NCBI GenBank assembly: GCA_015179125.1
Contig: WHVA01000368.1
Coordinates: 1 to 64,000, forward strand
DNA from: Gautieria morchelliformis
Lineage: Eukaryota; Basidiomycota; Agaricomycetes; Gomphales; Gomphaceae
Direction: 5' to 3'
Length of the DNA: 64,000 nt
The notes beneath the pieces are model-generated. The model was not told the origin of the DNA and ran no database searches. It saw only the letters and a list, made by a program, of their open reading frames with translations. Positions 21,301 to 32,734 of the stretch are shown in pieces (the first letter of the stretch is position 1; every line of letters begins with the position of its first letter). A program made the translations under genes and the position numbers.

Positions 21301-23681
21301 TCAACCTGAACTCACCATCAATGTGAGGTGTATCAAGTATATCCACAAGTATCTCTACAAGGGCCATGATTGAACCACCATGGAGTTTGGTCGCACCCAG
21401 GATGAAATTAAGCAGTACCTGGACGCTCGCTATGTCAGTGCTCATGAGGCCTGTTGGAGGTTGCTGGAGCGGGAAATCCACACCCAGGTTCCTGCAGTCA
21501 TGGCACTACCAGTCCATGAAAAAGACCATCACACAATCATCTTTGATCCCAACCAGGATGTGGACAACATCCTGGAAAGGGCTGAGGCGAAAAAGACACC
21601 GCTCATGGCTTACTTTGAGGCCAATGATATCTACTCTGAAGCACGTGATCTGCTCTATGTGGAGTTTCCTGAGCATTTTACCTGGCAATCAGGGGAAAAG
21701 GTATGGACACCTCGCCAAAGAGGTTATAGCCTCGGTCGCCTTCACTTTGCAAACCCTAAACCAGGAGAGAGATTTTTTGTGCGCACTCTCCTCACAGTGG
21801 TCAAGGGGGCTAGATCCTTTGAGGAGCTTAGGTCGGTGGATGGCATACAATATGCTACTTACAAGGAGGCCTGTCGTGCAAGGGGACTTCTGGATGACGA
21901 TCAGGAGCTGAGGTTGTGTCTCCAGGAAGCCAGTGGCATGAAAACAGGTGCTCAGCTCAGACATCTCTTTGCCACCATCCTTGGCCATTGCAATCCATCG
22001 GGTCCTTGCAGACTATGGGATGGCTTCAGGGAGCACATATGTGATGATCTCAGACATCAGCTCCAAATCAGACACGGTATGCAGGATCCACAGGATGATC
22101 AGGTTTATGATTTTGGCCTCTTTCTCTTGGAACAAATCCTCCAGCAGGGTGGAATGTGCTTGAGCAGCTTTGATGATATGCCTCGGGTGGCAGGCGAGTG
22201 GGAGGCCCTCATTGGAAACAGGTTCATAGCTGAGCAGAGGGAGTATGACCCTGTTGAAGAGAGGAACATAGCTGATGAGGAGGTTCCCAGGCTGAATGAG
22301 GGGCAAAGGTCCGCGCATGATCAGATATTACAGTCGGCACTGACCAGAGATGCTCATGGGAAACCTGATGGACAAATGTTTTTTGTCACTGGCTCAGGTG
22401 GCGCCGGGAAATCATTCACATGGAACACTCTAATCCACTCCTGTAGAGCAGAGAGCCTCATTGTGATTGCAGTAGCCTCATCTGCAATGGCTGCACTTAT
22501 CCTCACTAAGGGTACAACCTCTCATAGCATGCTTGGAATTCCCATTCCTGTCCATGAGCGCTCTTTCTCCTCCATCAAAAAGAACTCTGACAAGGCTGAC
22601 ATGCTGAGACAGGCCAGTCCTCATCTGGGATGAGGCTGCAATGCAGCATTGCCATGCCATAGAGGCCATTGACAGGACACTGAGGGATTTCCTTGACCAG
22701 CCTGACAGACCCTTTGGTGGCATCACAGTCGCCTTTGGAGGTGACTTTTAGCAGACTCTCCCAATTGTCCCTAAAGGCTTGAAGGAGGATATCGTGGGAG
22801 CTACCCTTCAGAAGTCATATCTGTGGCCAAAGATCAAGGTCATCCATCTGACAGAGAACATGTGGGTGAGAAATGACCCTGACAGAGCCAGGTTTGCAGA
22901 ATGGCTGCAGAATGTGGGCCAGGGAAAGGATCTCCCACTAGATCATACGTTCTCACTGCCTCCTCACATGGTGTGTGGCCCTGGAATTGAAGATCTGATC
23001 CAGGAAATATACCCTGGCATTGGCAATCAAGTCCCTGCCCAGGATAATTACTTTTTGGAGCGGGCCATCCTCTGTGCCAGAAACACTGAGGTCAATGAGA
23101 TCAATTCCATGGTGTTTAGGGAGTTTCCAGGTGATGCTCAGGTCTTGCACTGTGCAAATTCCATTGAAGAATCCGACGATGCAGATCGGTATCCTGTGGA
23201 GTATCTGAATTCCCTAGAGATGGGCTGTCTTCCTCCTGCTCGCTTGGAAGTCAATCCTGGAGTGCCTCTGATGCTGTTGCGCAATTTGGATCAGAAGCAA
23301 GGACTATGCAATGGGACAAGGTTGCGGTTGGTGAGGATAAGCATTAGAGTGTTGGAGGTCAGGATCATTTCAGGTCCATGTGCAGGAAATATTGCTTTCA
23401 TCCCCAGGATCATCATTAAGCCATCAGAGGGAGAGTTGCCATTTGTGCTGCAAAGGAGGCAGTTTCCAGTGCGTTTGGCATTTGCAATGACTATCAACAA
23501 GTCTCAGGGACAGTCTTTGGGTACAGTTGGGCTGGACCTGAGATATCCAGTGTTTGGACATGGTCAGTTGTATGTTGGTGAATCAAGAGGGATCAATTGG
23601 AACAGAGTCAAGGTCTTGCTTGAGGAGGGTTTGGACACAACCAACATAGTATATAAAGATGTATTACTTAGAGCTCCTTAA
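18363..23681 (+). pseudogene. Helitron Rep/helicase protein, frame-damaged
   Basis: A long broken coding region. 18363 to ~19500 is Pro-rich and contains repeated AIAQLRAQAAGIG units with a frame change near 19165-19280. From 19276 comes the Helitron_like_N region and then the HUH nuclease, with IEFQKRGLPHMHIL and the two His codons at 20935 and 20941. The Rep continues after a frameshift at ~20990, another at ~21308 and a TGA at 21371-21373. The PIF1-type helicase has Walker A GSGGAGKS (22391-22414), Walker B LIWDEA (~22620-22637, after a frameshift at ~22615), a TAG at 22749-22751 and the final LAFAMTINKSQGQS and YVGES motifs (to 23681). The protein normally nicks and unwinds single-stranded ends in rolling-circle transposition. 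This copy is dead. Confidence 0.93.
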
Positions 23682-23838
23682 TTTTTTTTTTATCCACTTC
23701 TCTTGATATGGTTTATGTGTTTGACTTTATTTTACTTGATGCAAATTGATTACTTTGGTTTTCCCCAATGTACTTGACCTTACTGATATGTTAGACTTAC
23801 TGATGCATTTGACCTTACCGAGGCGCTTGACCTACACC

Positions 23839-23866
23839 CCCGCGCAAAGCGCGGGTACCCACCTAG
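23839..23866 (+). other. Helitron 3' terminus: hairpin plus CTAG
   Basis: A perfect 7-bp stem (CCCGCGC / GCGCGGG, loop AAA) is followed after 7 bases by CTAG and then T. This is the textbook Helitron 3' end (palindrome near CTRR-T) and lies about 160 bp past the helicase stop, so it belongs to the element carrying 18363-23681. The 5' TC end of this Helitron was not found. Confidence 0.88.
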
Positions 23867-24060
23867 TTACACTATATGAAAGCGGCGGCACCGCTGACAA
23901 ATAATATTATGTAAAAATTAGGTCAGCAGCGAGCGGCGCAGCCGCGAGCAATGAACGCTGCGCAGCAGCGTCCACGGTCACATGATCCGTTCGCGCATGG
24001 TCCGTGCACGACACGCGCGCGCAGTATATAAAGGCAGTTCGGTAGGGTGGAACGCCAGGA
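23867..24060 (+). other. Candidate 5' end of a second Helitron, with GC hairpins
   Basis: Directly after the CTAG end the sequence reads TTACACTATATGAAAG, like the usual Helitron 5' start (TCTAYACTATATTAAA type) except that the initial TC is TT. Several small GC hairpins follow (GCGGCGGCACCGC, GCTGCGCAGCAGC). A TATA box is at 24025-24032. This could be a head-to-tail second Helitron whose body is lost. Weak without another copy for comparison. Confidence 0.35.
24025..24032 (+). promoter_or_regulatory. TATA-box-like promoter element
   Basis: TATATAAA sits in a GC-rich context about 35-60 bp before a CT-rich tract of the kind found at fungal transcription starts. No clear gene follows. It may drive the repeat-rich leader at 24060-24300. 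Confidence 0.4.
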
Positions 24061-24079
24061 ATCTGCCCGACCGGCAATT

Positions 24080-24170
24080 CCTCTCTCTACTGTCTGCTCT
24101 GTCTGCTGTGTGCTCTCTGCTTTGTCTGCTCTCTGCTGTGTCTGCTCTGTCTGCTGTATGCTGCACTCTC
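24080..24170 (+). repeat. CTGTCTGCT-type microsatellite
   Basis: Imperfect repeats of CTGTCTGCTCT and CTGTGTGCTCT fill about 90 bp. A small open frame over it (23982-24188) is only repeat translation. Confidence 0.8.
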
Positions 24171-24186
24171 TGGTGTCTCCTCCTTT

Positions 24187-24277
24187 AGCTGGCTGGCTGT
24201 GTATTGCTTTGGTTGGCTGGCAGTCTATTGCTTTGTTTGGCTGGCTATCTATTGGCTTGGCTAGCTTTCTATTGGTA
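24187..24277 (+). repeat. 24-bp tandem repeat
   Basis: About three and a half units of a 24-bp phrase (GTTGGCTGGCAGTCTATTG plus CTTTG) ending at a donor-like GGTAGGTAA at 24275. Further Gly/Leu-type low-complexity sequence recurs at 24595-24690. Confidence 0.7.
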
Positions 24278-24429
24278 GGTAATAGCTCTTTTTTAATGCA
24301 TTCCCATGTATTTTATTTGTGTTTGTAATTTTATTGCTTCCAATTTTTTTTGTTTTTTTTCATCATATTGTATTGTCACATGTGCTTTATATTTTTGTGA
24401 ATTTTTTCGAAAATTGATTTAAATAAAAT

Positions 24430-25060
24430 CCCAAGACTGTGCTGAAAAAAAGTACTTTTATATATATATTTTTCAGGTTTTTTTTCGAAAATTGACATCA
24501 ATAAGTTTCCTCTAAAATTAATGACAATAGGTTCTACTGTTCAATGTGGTTTGTTTTGTTGTTTTATTTATTGTAAAGCTGCCAGGCACTCCTTCTCTGG
24601 CTATATATACTGGTGGCTGGCTTACTATGGCTTTGGCTGGCCTCTGGGTTTCTCTGTCAGTCTCTGGGCTTCTCTGGCTTGGGCTGGGCATTAATAACAG
24701 CTTCTGCTTCAATGTACTGTACTTTTTTGGCATTTTTTCACAAATAGATGTCAATAAATTATCCTGACTTTGTGAAAATTGACAACAGCTCCAGCTTAAA
24801 TGTACAGTGCATTTTTTGACATTTTTCAAAAAATAGATAACCTTGACTCTGTTAAAATTATAAAATAATAATAACTTCAGCTTAAATGTACTGGACATTT
24901 GTTTTGACATTTTTCAAAAAATAGATAATCCTGACTTTGCTAAAATTACTGACAGCAGCTGCTTAAATATGGCTTCCTTTACTATTTTATTTATATCTGT
25001 ATGTCACAAAATAGATATTGATACATGTCCCTGAGTTTGCTAAAAGTTAATGAAAAGACA
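24430..25060. repeat. AT-rich ~100-bp tandem units
   Basis: The order TTTTTGACATTTTTCAAAAA, ATAGATAA, CTGACTTTG, AAAATT, CAGCTTAAATGTAC recurs at about 24712, 24805 and 24900, with a weaker earlier unit near 24470. No coding region. Confidence 0.65.
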
Positions 25061-25089
25061 GCCTCTGCTTGCTTCACTTTGAGGCCCTT

Positions 25090-26030
25090 GGGATATGCTA
25101 CACATGCCATTGGGACATGCTATGCATGCTATACTTGAGGGGCATGCTACACACACTATGCATGGGGACACGCACACTATGCATGGAGACACATATGTTA
25201 TGCATGGAGACATGCATGTTAGGTGTGAAGACATGCATGTTATGTGTGAAGACATGCATGTTATGCATGGAGACATGCATGTTAGGTGTGGAGACATGCA
25301 TGTTAGGTGTGGAGACATGCATGTTAGGTGTGGAGACATGCATGTTGTGCATGGGGACACGCATGCTATGTTTGGGGACACGCATGTTATGCGTAGAGAC
25401 ACACATGTTATGCATGGGGACAAGCATGCTATGCATGGGCACACACACGCTATCCATGGGGATGTGCACACTATATGGTGGGATACACTATGCTTGGGGA
25501 CATATTATGCTTGGGGACAGACACACTATGCTTGGGGGACACGGTACAAACAAGAGACACACTACGCACACTATGCATGGGGAAAAACAAGGGACATTCT
25601 ATACATGCTATCCTTGGGGGACATGTTATGCATGGGGGACACACTTTGCACACTATACTTGAGGGAGAGGCTACACACACTATGTGTAGGGAGATGCTAC
25701 ACATGTGGACACGCTATGCATGGGGGACACACATGCTATAATTTAGGGACATGCTACATTTGGGGACATGCTACAAACCAGGGACATGCTGCATGTGGGG
25801 ACACACTATGCACACTATACTTAGGGACATGTTACAAACAAGGGACACACTACACACACTATACTTGAGGGACACACTATGCACACTATACTTGGGGACA
25901 CAGTACATGTGGGGACATGCCACCTCTCAGGACACGCTACGTGTGAGGATGCGATATGTGTGAGGACAGATGAAGTGTGATGACAACTACAGGTGAGGAC
26001 ATGCTACACATGAGGTAGGGGACACACAGA
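25090..26030. repeat. Minisatellite, core period 21 bp
   Basis: Units built on GACATGCATGTTAGGTGTGG repeat with period 21 in the core (about 25195-25400) and degrade outward into GGGGACACAC/CTATGCATG phrases. Because 21 is a multiple of three, both strands stay open and produce heptad 'proteins' (HVRCGDM) that should not be taken as genes. Confidence 0.9.
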
Positions 26031-26207
26031 CATGGGAGAAATGTGTAGAGTGATTACCTGTTATGTATTGGGTTTGGTTCTAAAAGGACTGCGGTGCGCC
26101 CCCATCTATCATCCTAAGTATTTTGGAGATTGGAGATTTTGTTTTGCTATCAATTAGACCTACACACCCCTTGTTCTTTTGCCCATCGTTCTTAGTTCTA
26201 CCCTGCA

Positions 26208-29200
26208 CCCCCTGGACCAAGGTCCTGCGCAAACCAGGGAAAGCCGATTACACGGTCCCAGGCGCCTACATGCCGATAGCCTTTCTCGACACGATAGGAA
26301 AGGTACTGTCAGCGTGTGTCGCAGAGGACATCATGAAAATGGCAGAGAAACACCGACTGTTACCAGACAACCACTTCAGGTGCAGACTTTTGGATTAAGG
26401 TGTTAATTAGTGCCTTTCAACGAATAGAATCTATTGCTCAGTGACTGGAACCACTGTGTTCTCCCCTCTTCTGTGTGCTGACTAAGCCCTTCGAAGCACG
26501 TCCAGCACTGATGAATGAGAGTCACGTGACCGTGTCGACAGAAGATCGATGTCGATCCAAGGGATAACCAAATCAAAAGCGTTCACTTTTAAGGTAGTAT
26601 AGAGTAAACAGTGATAGTAGACCCTCGACGAAGATTTGGAATAAACTATCAAGATCTGAGCTCTGTAGCTATCAAACAAGACTACAGCAATTTCAGGAGG
26701 CAGAATAATCGATTCTGGATAATTTCGTTCATACATTTGTAGTAGCTATTTATACTATGTTGATAGTAACTACTAGTGTTCAAGATCTTAGACAGATGGG
26801 TCGAGAAGCTGTTTGTAGCTAAGGGGTGACTAATTTATAGTCATAAAGTCATGGGGTGATGGGGATGGTGTTAGGATTGTCTGGGCTTTGGAATGGAGAT
26901 CTGTACCTAGTATACAAAGCCCCTGCCACATGATGTTAAGATATTAATCAGTCAGACGTGTCATGGGGTTCAAATAGAAAAATGGAGTTGAGTTTACCCT
27001 GCCCAGCATATATGCTGGGCTTGGAGATGGGGCCGCTGTCTCTGTGCCCTTTCTGTGGGGCAGCTAATTGAGTATGTGTACTGTGGACGACATTCTCAGG
27101 TCGCTCCACAGCACCCTATATTCCTGCGCAGTCTATTGTCCTCTGCGGCGTTTGGTGCCCGCACCCCTCGGTGCCTATGGCCTGGCGCCTGTCGACGTCA
27201 TGGCCGATGCCATCACTCGATAGGCACGCCGTCCCTGATCGACCGCACGTGGTCGATGCTCGAACTTCTGTACATTACCCGATCTATGGGTAATATAGCA
27301 TGTCATAAATTCGTGTGATCGTCGTCTGCGCCGACGTCTATCATAAATGTCATTTCTGTTTCTTTTGATCTTTTTTTCTTTTGTTTTCTTTCTTTATTAG
27401 TTTCTTTTATATATAAATGATTTGAAATGGGATAGTTGCGTTTATCACAACACAGACCGGGCAGAACGACTACGGATGCCATACACCACGTGGTAGGACA
27501 AGCGAAGGATGCCTGGAGGAGAGGAAAGGTATTAGGGATACTATACCTAGACATAAAGGGGGCTTTCCCTAGCATCGTGCTGAAGAGACTGACTCACAAC
27601 ATGCGCAGGAGAGGAATACCACGCGAGTACACGGACTGGATACACAGGAAAGTCCAAAATAGGCTCACAGTCGTCAGCTTGGATGATTACACCTCAGCGA
27701 CCAGGCCCATAGAGCAGGGAATGGACCAGGGCTGCCCCCTATCAGCAATTGCGTACCAATTCTACAACGTGGACCTTATCGACATCGCGGAGGGTAAGAG
27801 GGGAGAAGGCTGCGTGGGGTTCGTGGACGACACGACCCTAACAGCAGAGGGGAAGGACTTATCTGAGGCATTCAGAAAGCTGACAGAAATGATGGAAAGG
27901 CCCGGAGGAGCGTACAACTGGGCGGAACAGCATCAATGTCAATTTGCGGTAGAGAAATTTGGGTTGATGGGTCTCACCAGAAGAAGAGAGAAAGACCCAG
28001 CGAGACCGAGGAAAACCAAGCCAATAACGAGGCCGTTGATATAAATAGGGACCCATGTAGTGCGGCCCACGGTAGCTCACAAATTCCTGGGGGTGATAAT
28101 GGATCAGGAATTGAGGTTCAAAGAACACGTCAACTGCGCTCTGAAGAAAGGGGAGGCATACGTGGGGCAGTACAAAAGATTGGCAAAACCGTCAAAGGGG
28201 ATACTAGCTAAGCACATGTGGACATACTATCTAACTGTCGCGATCCCGAGGATGTTATACGCCGCTGATGTTTTCCTCACGCCAGAGTCGAACAGGACCA
28301 AAGGAACGAAGGGCTATGTGAACAAGCTAGCCAGAATCCAGAGACAGGTGGCGTTAGACATCACAGGAGCACTCAGAACCACGGCCACAGACACGCTCGA
28401 TGCCCACGCCGACCTCCTACCGTTCCTGCTGCTAGTGACCAAGATAGTGCACAGGGCAGCAGTACGGCTAGCGTGCCTGCCCCAGAGCCACCCGCTAGCA
28501 GAGAGAACAAGGAAAGCAGCTAGGAGGTACGTCAAGCGCCATAGATTGCCTCTACACGAGATGATGCACGCTTTCGAGCTGAACCCAGATACAATGGAGA
28601 AGATCCACACGGTGGTGCTCGGGCCCAAATGGGCCCCGGCATTCAACGCAAGGATCCCATCGTCCAAGGAGAAAGCGAAGGAAGAAATAGACGCTGACGA
28701 AGCAGAGGTGGTAGTGTACACGGACGGATCATGCATAGAGGGCAGAGTAGGGGCTGCCGCGGTGATGTACAAGAACGGAAGGGAATGCAAGACGACAAGG
28801 CTATACATGGGCCCAGAACACAAGCACACCATCTTCGAAGCGGAGCTAGCGGGCGCAGCCATGGGGGCAAAGATGCTCAACATGGAACACCGAGGGAGAT
28901 ATACCATTGCGCTGGACAACCAAGCGGCTATACAGACAACTAGGAAAGAGCGCGCAATTCCCGGTCAATATCTCATCAACGCAGTCCATAGACAAATCCA
29001 GGGTGTAGTGCAACAACAGCCGGGAGTCAAAGTCACTATGAGATGGGTACCGGGGCACGAAGGGGTAGCAGGGAACGAGAGGGCAGACAAGGAGGCGAAG
29101 AAGGCGGCGAGCGGAGAGACCAGCGAGGAGAGGGACATACCAATCGAGTGTCGGGGAATGATGCCAACGAGCAGAGCAGCAGAGGTCCAGAGGTACAACA

Positions 29201-29691
29201 CGAGCCTGAAGCAGAGAGCGAGGGAAATCTTCGCTAAGTCACCTAGAGCTATGCGAGCGCACGAGATTGATCCCACCATGCCGTCAGCAGCTTTCGCCAA
29301 AATCACGAAGAACATGCCGCGCAAGCAGGCCAGCCTACTCGTACAGTTAAGGACGGGACACATACCGTTAAACAAATACTTGTACAAGATAGGAAAAGCG
29401 GAATCACCCTTGTGCCCAGCGTGCGGGAGCGTGCAGGAGACAGTACAGCACTACCTGTTCCAGTGCCGGGCATACAAGGAGCAGAGGCAAAGGCTGGAGA
29501 GAAAGCTGAAACGGGGAGCGAGATGTCTAAAAACGCTGCTGGGTGGGCACAAAGCGCTAGAGCATCTATTTGGATACATACAGGATACGAAAAGGTTCGA
29601 AAATCAATACGGAAACATTGCTCTACCACCGGCGAAAGAGGACACACGAGGGAGAGCAGGCAGACAACAGCGCAGGGAGAGAAGGCGCTAA
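26208..29691 (+). pseudogene. LINE pol: reverse transcriptase, RNase H, zinc knuckle
   Basis: Part 1 (26208-26387) gives KPGKADYTVPGAYMPIA and ends at DNHF. Part 2 resumes at 27458 with GRTTTDAIHHV, then LDIKGAFPS, GCPLSAIAY and the catalytic GFVDDTTL (FVDD 27820-27831). One in-frame TAA at 28042-28044 interrupts an otherwise open frame that continues through RT thumb, RNase H (VYTDGSCIEG, EAELAG, LDNQAA, VPGHEGVAGNERAD) and a CPAC...HYLFQC knuckle near 29420-29465 to the stop at 29689-29691. With only one stop and one insertion this copy is rather young. The pol normally reverse-transcribes its own mRNA at a nicked target. Confidence 0.92.
26388..27450. mobile_element. Unidentified ~1.06-kb insertion in the LINE
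   Basis: The LINE frame stops at ...CTTCAGGTGCAGAC (26387) and resumes at CACAGACCGGGC (27451), so CAGAC appears on both sides and may be a 5-bp target duplication. The insert begins TTTTGGATTAAGG and ends TTTATCACAA. It contains a T-rich tract (27355-27420) and no recognised protein. It lacks TG...CA ends and obvious inverted repeats. A minus-strand retroposed sequence or a decayed LTR are alternatives. Confidence 0.55.
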
Positions 29692-29870
29692 ACACACACC
29701 TCGCCCACGAAGGCATGGACACGCTCGAGGCAATGCCTCTTGAGCATACGCAGAGCATAGAGGTCTAAAGGAGAGGCGGGCCAAACGCAAGGAAGAAACT
29801 GTACATACCGTCTTACATAGGGCGCTGCCCCAAAAGACGTAAAATTGGAAAAAAAAAAAAAAAAAAAAAA

Positions 29871-31928
29871 TGCAATGACCATTGATGCTTGCCGTAAACT
29901 CGACCCAAACCTTTGAGGCTCAGGTATAGCCATTGAGACTTTGCCGTGCTTTTACATAGCATACATCTTTGGCAACTCAGACTCCGAGCTCTAAATAACC
30001 GACCTGTTCGCAATGCCAAGCCTACCACGGGAGGATCTCTCCGTTGTACCGCTTAAAGGTCCTACTATCTGATGTTCAAACTAAGGCTCAGTATGTCGTA
30101 GCTGTGGGTGCTGCGAAAAAACCAACCCTGTCTTGACCCAGCCAGGGTCCATTACGAAGAATATTATATTCGGGATCTCCTTGGATTGCTTATATGTCTA
30201 TGCCACATGAGAAGGTAGCGTTTCAACTGCTGCCAGCCGAGCGTTTTGTGCCACAGCGCTCGTCATGGCCGGCAACGAGTTCCGTACTAATATGTAACGT
30301 TGTAGGCCTTAGGCCCACAGTCAACTATATTACTCAACAGATTTTAGGGTTTGTCCGTGGACGTGTCCGCGGACCGGCGCTCCCCATGGCTGGGGCCTTC
30401 TGTGATGCATGGGGCTCGGGCTCAAGCCCGAAGCCGAGCCCAGCTGAGCCTGATTTGGCCGAACCTAGCCTGGGCCCAGCCCGCATTGGAGAGCAACCCG
30501 GCCATTCGCACGGCATCCATGGACACGTCTATGGACGTGTCCATGGACCTGGTAACCTTACTTCCTTAGTAAGACACGTGTACATGTGGGTGGCGACAAT
30601 AATAGATACATATCATTGCCTCATATAGGTGACTCGGGAACACAACCGCGTCGTCCCATAACGTCGCGTTCGCTGGGCGTTGGATATATGTCGGCCCTGA
30701 GCCCTGAGCCCACCACAACAAGCCGCCTTTAGCCCGCGTTCTGGCAAACTTTGATCTCATGGTGACCGTGTCAAAGGCTTCCCTGTACGACACATTGCAC
30801 CGACTTCGATCCCAGTATTATTCTCACATACAACACATTCCCTCGCACATCCTTTGCCCCTGGGCTCATGATGGTATTCCTGGTGCTGAGTTTTGATCTC
30901 CTGGTCTCAGTCCAGGAGCGAAGGTTTCCAGACCAGTGGACTAGGTTTACAATTCCGTTACACGAACTCAAGTGAGCATCTAGTACTCAAGGGATGGCGG
31001 AAACTTGCCAGAGTAGTCGACGGAGCAGGGCTTTGGCGACAGCAGCTACATAATACTAGGAGAGGCGGAACTGTTAAGACATCCGAGAGTGGGCGCGTTG
31101 CATCATGGGGGTTTAGTGGAGAGCTGGTGAGCAAGGGAAAGAATAGGCCGAATGAATGATGGAGAGGATGAATGTCCAGAGACCCATCTGCCCTCAATTT
31201 TTGGACCACCATCTTGCTTCACGAGATTGTTTTTTATCCTATCATTGAAACAAACTAAGTCCATTGGTTCTCTGGAATTATGGATTATATTGATCGCAAC
31301 AGATTATCAACTGCAGCATCAGCTAGCGCAAGTAAAACGATCAGAAGGTATTAAGTATGGACGGATTTATCCATTATGCCAGCAGGAGCGGAGCTGATGG
31401 TGATGGTTACTTGGACGGTGAGTCGAGTGGTGACTACACTCACAGATATATTGTTAGGTAACTGCGGTCGTCGAAAGTAAACGGTGTCTGGGGATGCGAC
31501 GGAGATCATGTACATTTCTCGCCGCACTAGCATCTTGTCAGTTTGATTTAGTCCTGTTTTGCAACGTCTTGGGGATCAGGTGAATAAAAATCATCGGCTT
31601 TGGTTTTTGAAGTCACGTCGGGGTCATCGTCATGAGATAAGGGTTTATTGGCTCTGCCATGACAAAACAGATTATCATCCTTTTGCGTCGCGGGGCCGAA
31701 TCCGGATGGCCCGAATGGGTGCTGTGAGTGCGTCGGTGTTTGCTTTGGCTGTTGGGGGTGCGGTGTGCTGATGTGCGTGTGACTTGGTACTTGGTACTGT
31801 AGCCGAGGGTGTGTCCAGGGCACGCTCGCGATGGGGTGGGGGTCTGGCACGGCGAACGTGAGTGTTTGCGTATTTGAGTCTTGCGTCTGCGCGTCGCTTA
31901 CCGACGTCCCTCGTGTCTCCATCGGCAG
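29871..31928. other. Intergenic stretch with a possible MITE, no gene seen
   Basis: About 2 kb between the LINE and the GH3 remnant. Apart from the small element at 30346-30560 nothing is recognisable. Short open frames on both strands overlap without family motifs. Confidence 0.5.
30346..30560. mobile_element. Possible small MITE with hairpin end
   Basis: The left end reads TTAGGGTTTGTCCGTGGACG and the right end, complemented, AGGTTACCAGGTCCATGGAC, so the two look like diverged inverted repeats. A 13-bp hairpin (CCATGGACACGTC, loop of 4) lies at 30517-30546. The interior is GC-rich with AGCCCGA/GAGCCCAGC repeats. The same hairpin and a TTAACCCTAA end occur at 17031-17070. No clear target duplication. 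Confidence 0.4.
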
Positions 31929-32723
31929 TTCCCGTACCTCATCGACCCGTCCGCCGCGATCCAGAACTTTGTCCTCACGAAGAACCCGACGATCCCCGTC
32001 AGACTGTCCTGAACGAGTTTATTGACGACGCTGGCCAGCCACGCGGACGTGTGTCTCGTGTTCGTGAACGCGGACGCGGGCGAAGGTGCGGGCGCGCTCC
32101 TCAGCGGGGGGTCCGTACCCAAGTGCTGACCGGCTTTGTTTCGCGTGTCCTACCTAGGGTACATCACCGTGGACGGCAACGCGGGCGACCGCACGAACCT
32201 CACGCTCTGGAACAGCGGGGAGGCGCTCATCACGTCCACCACCGCCGTATGCAACAACACGATCGTCGTGCAGCACGTCGTCGGCCCCGTGCTCGTCGAG
32301 ACGTGGATTGACCACCCGAACGTGACGGCCGGGCAGGAGACGGGGAACGCCATCGTGGACGTGCTGTTTGGGTCGGTGAATCCGAGCGCGCGGCTGCCGT
32401 ATACGATTGCGCGGGCGCGCGCGGATTATGCGGCCGGCGGATGTGTTGTATTCGAGTACGATGGAGAAGCCTCAGATTGTGTATGAGGAGATGTTGGAGA
32501 TTGATTATTGGTGAGTGGAGTGGGCCGTTGCGTTGCGCAGGACGTGCTCAACGCCTCGTCTCGCGTGCAGACACTTTGACGCGCATAACATCTCGCCGCG
32601 GTTCGAGTTTGGGTTCGGGATGAGCTATACGAGCTTTGCGTACAACGGGCTGAATATCCGCCTGGAGGACCAGACGCAGGGCCAGAACGCTGTCAACGGG
32701 CGTGCCGCCCCGTCCCCGCCGTA
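31929..32723 (+). pseudogene. GH3 beta-glucosidase remnant (C-terminal domain)
   Basis: Exon-like pieces translate to YLIDPSAAIQNFVL, ADVCLVFVNADAGEG, then after a GT-AG intron (about 32076-32158) YITVDGNAGDRTNLTLW, VVQHVVGPVLVETWIDHPNVT, GQETGNAIVDVLFGSVNPSA, RLPYTIA, and finally HFDAHNISPRFEFGFGMSYTSF. These are the second (alpha/beta sandwich) and start of the fibronectin-like domain of fungal GH3 beta-glucosidases, which split cellobiose. The catalytic nucleophile domain is absent. Damage: a stop near 32009, a deletion of about 7 residues after HPNVTA, a frameshift near 32460 and, at the last intron (about 32512-32570), a TG|A codon where family members have CG|A (Arg). Confidence 0.85.
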
Positions 32724-32734
32724 GCCTGCCCATC

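Larger units (their letters stand above)
26208..29870 (+). mobile_element. LINE retrotransposon (RT + RNase H), 5'-truncated, poly(A)-tailed
   Basis: The element starts within the RT domain and ends in a 22-bp poly(A) run (29849-29870), the normal signature of target-primed reverse transcription. It is split by a ~1.06-kb insertion (26388-27450). The ORF1 and endonuclease parts are absent. Domain order (RT, RNase H, C-terminal zinc knuckle) suggests the Tad1/I-type LINE group common in fungi. No target duplication could be identified because the left border is unclear. Confidence 0.9.

Noticed and set aside
25069..25868. ORFs of 143-257 codons with His/Met/Cys heptads on both strands
   Set aside because: Pure translation of the 21-bp minisatellite, with no domain, start context or gene structure.
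25090..26030. CRISPR-like regularly spaced repeat
   Set aside because: Units are contiguous without unique spacers and the DNA is eukaryotic, so it is a minisatellite.
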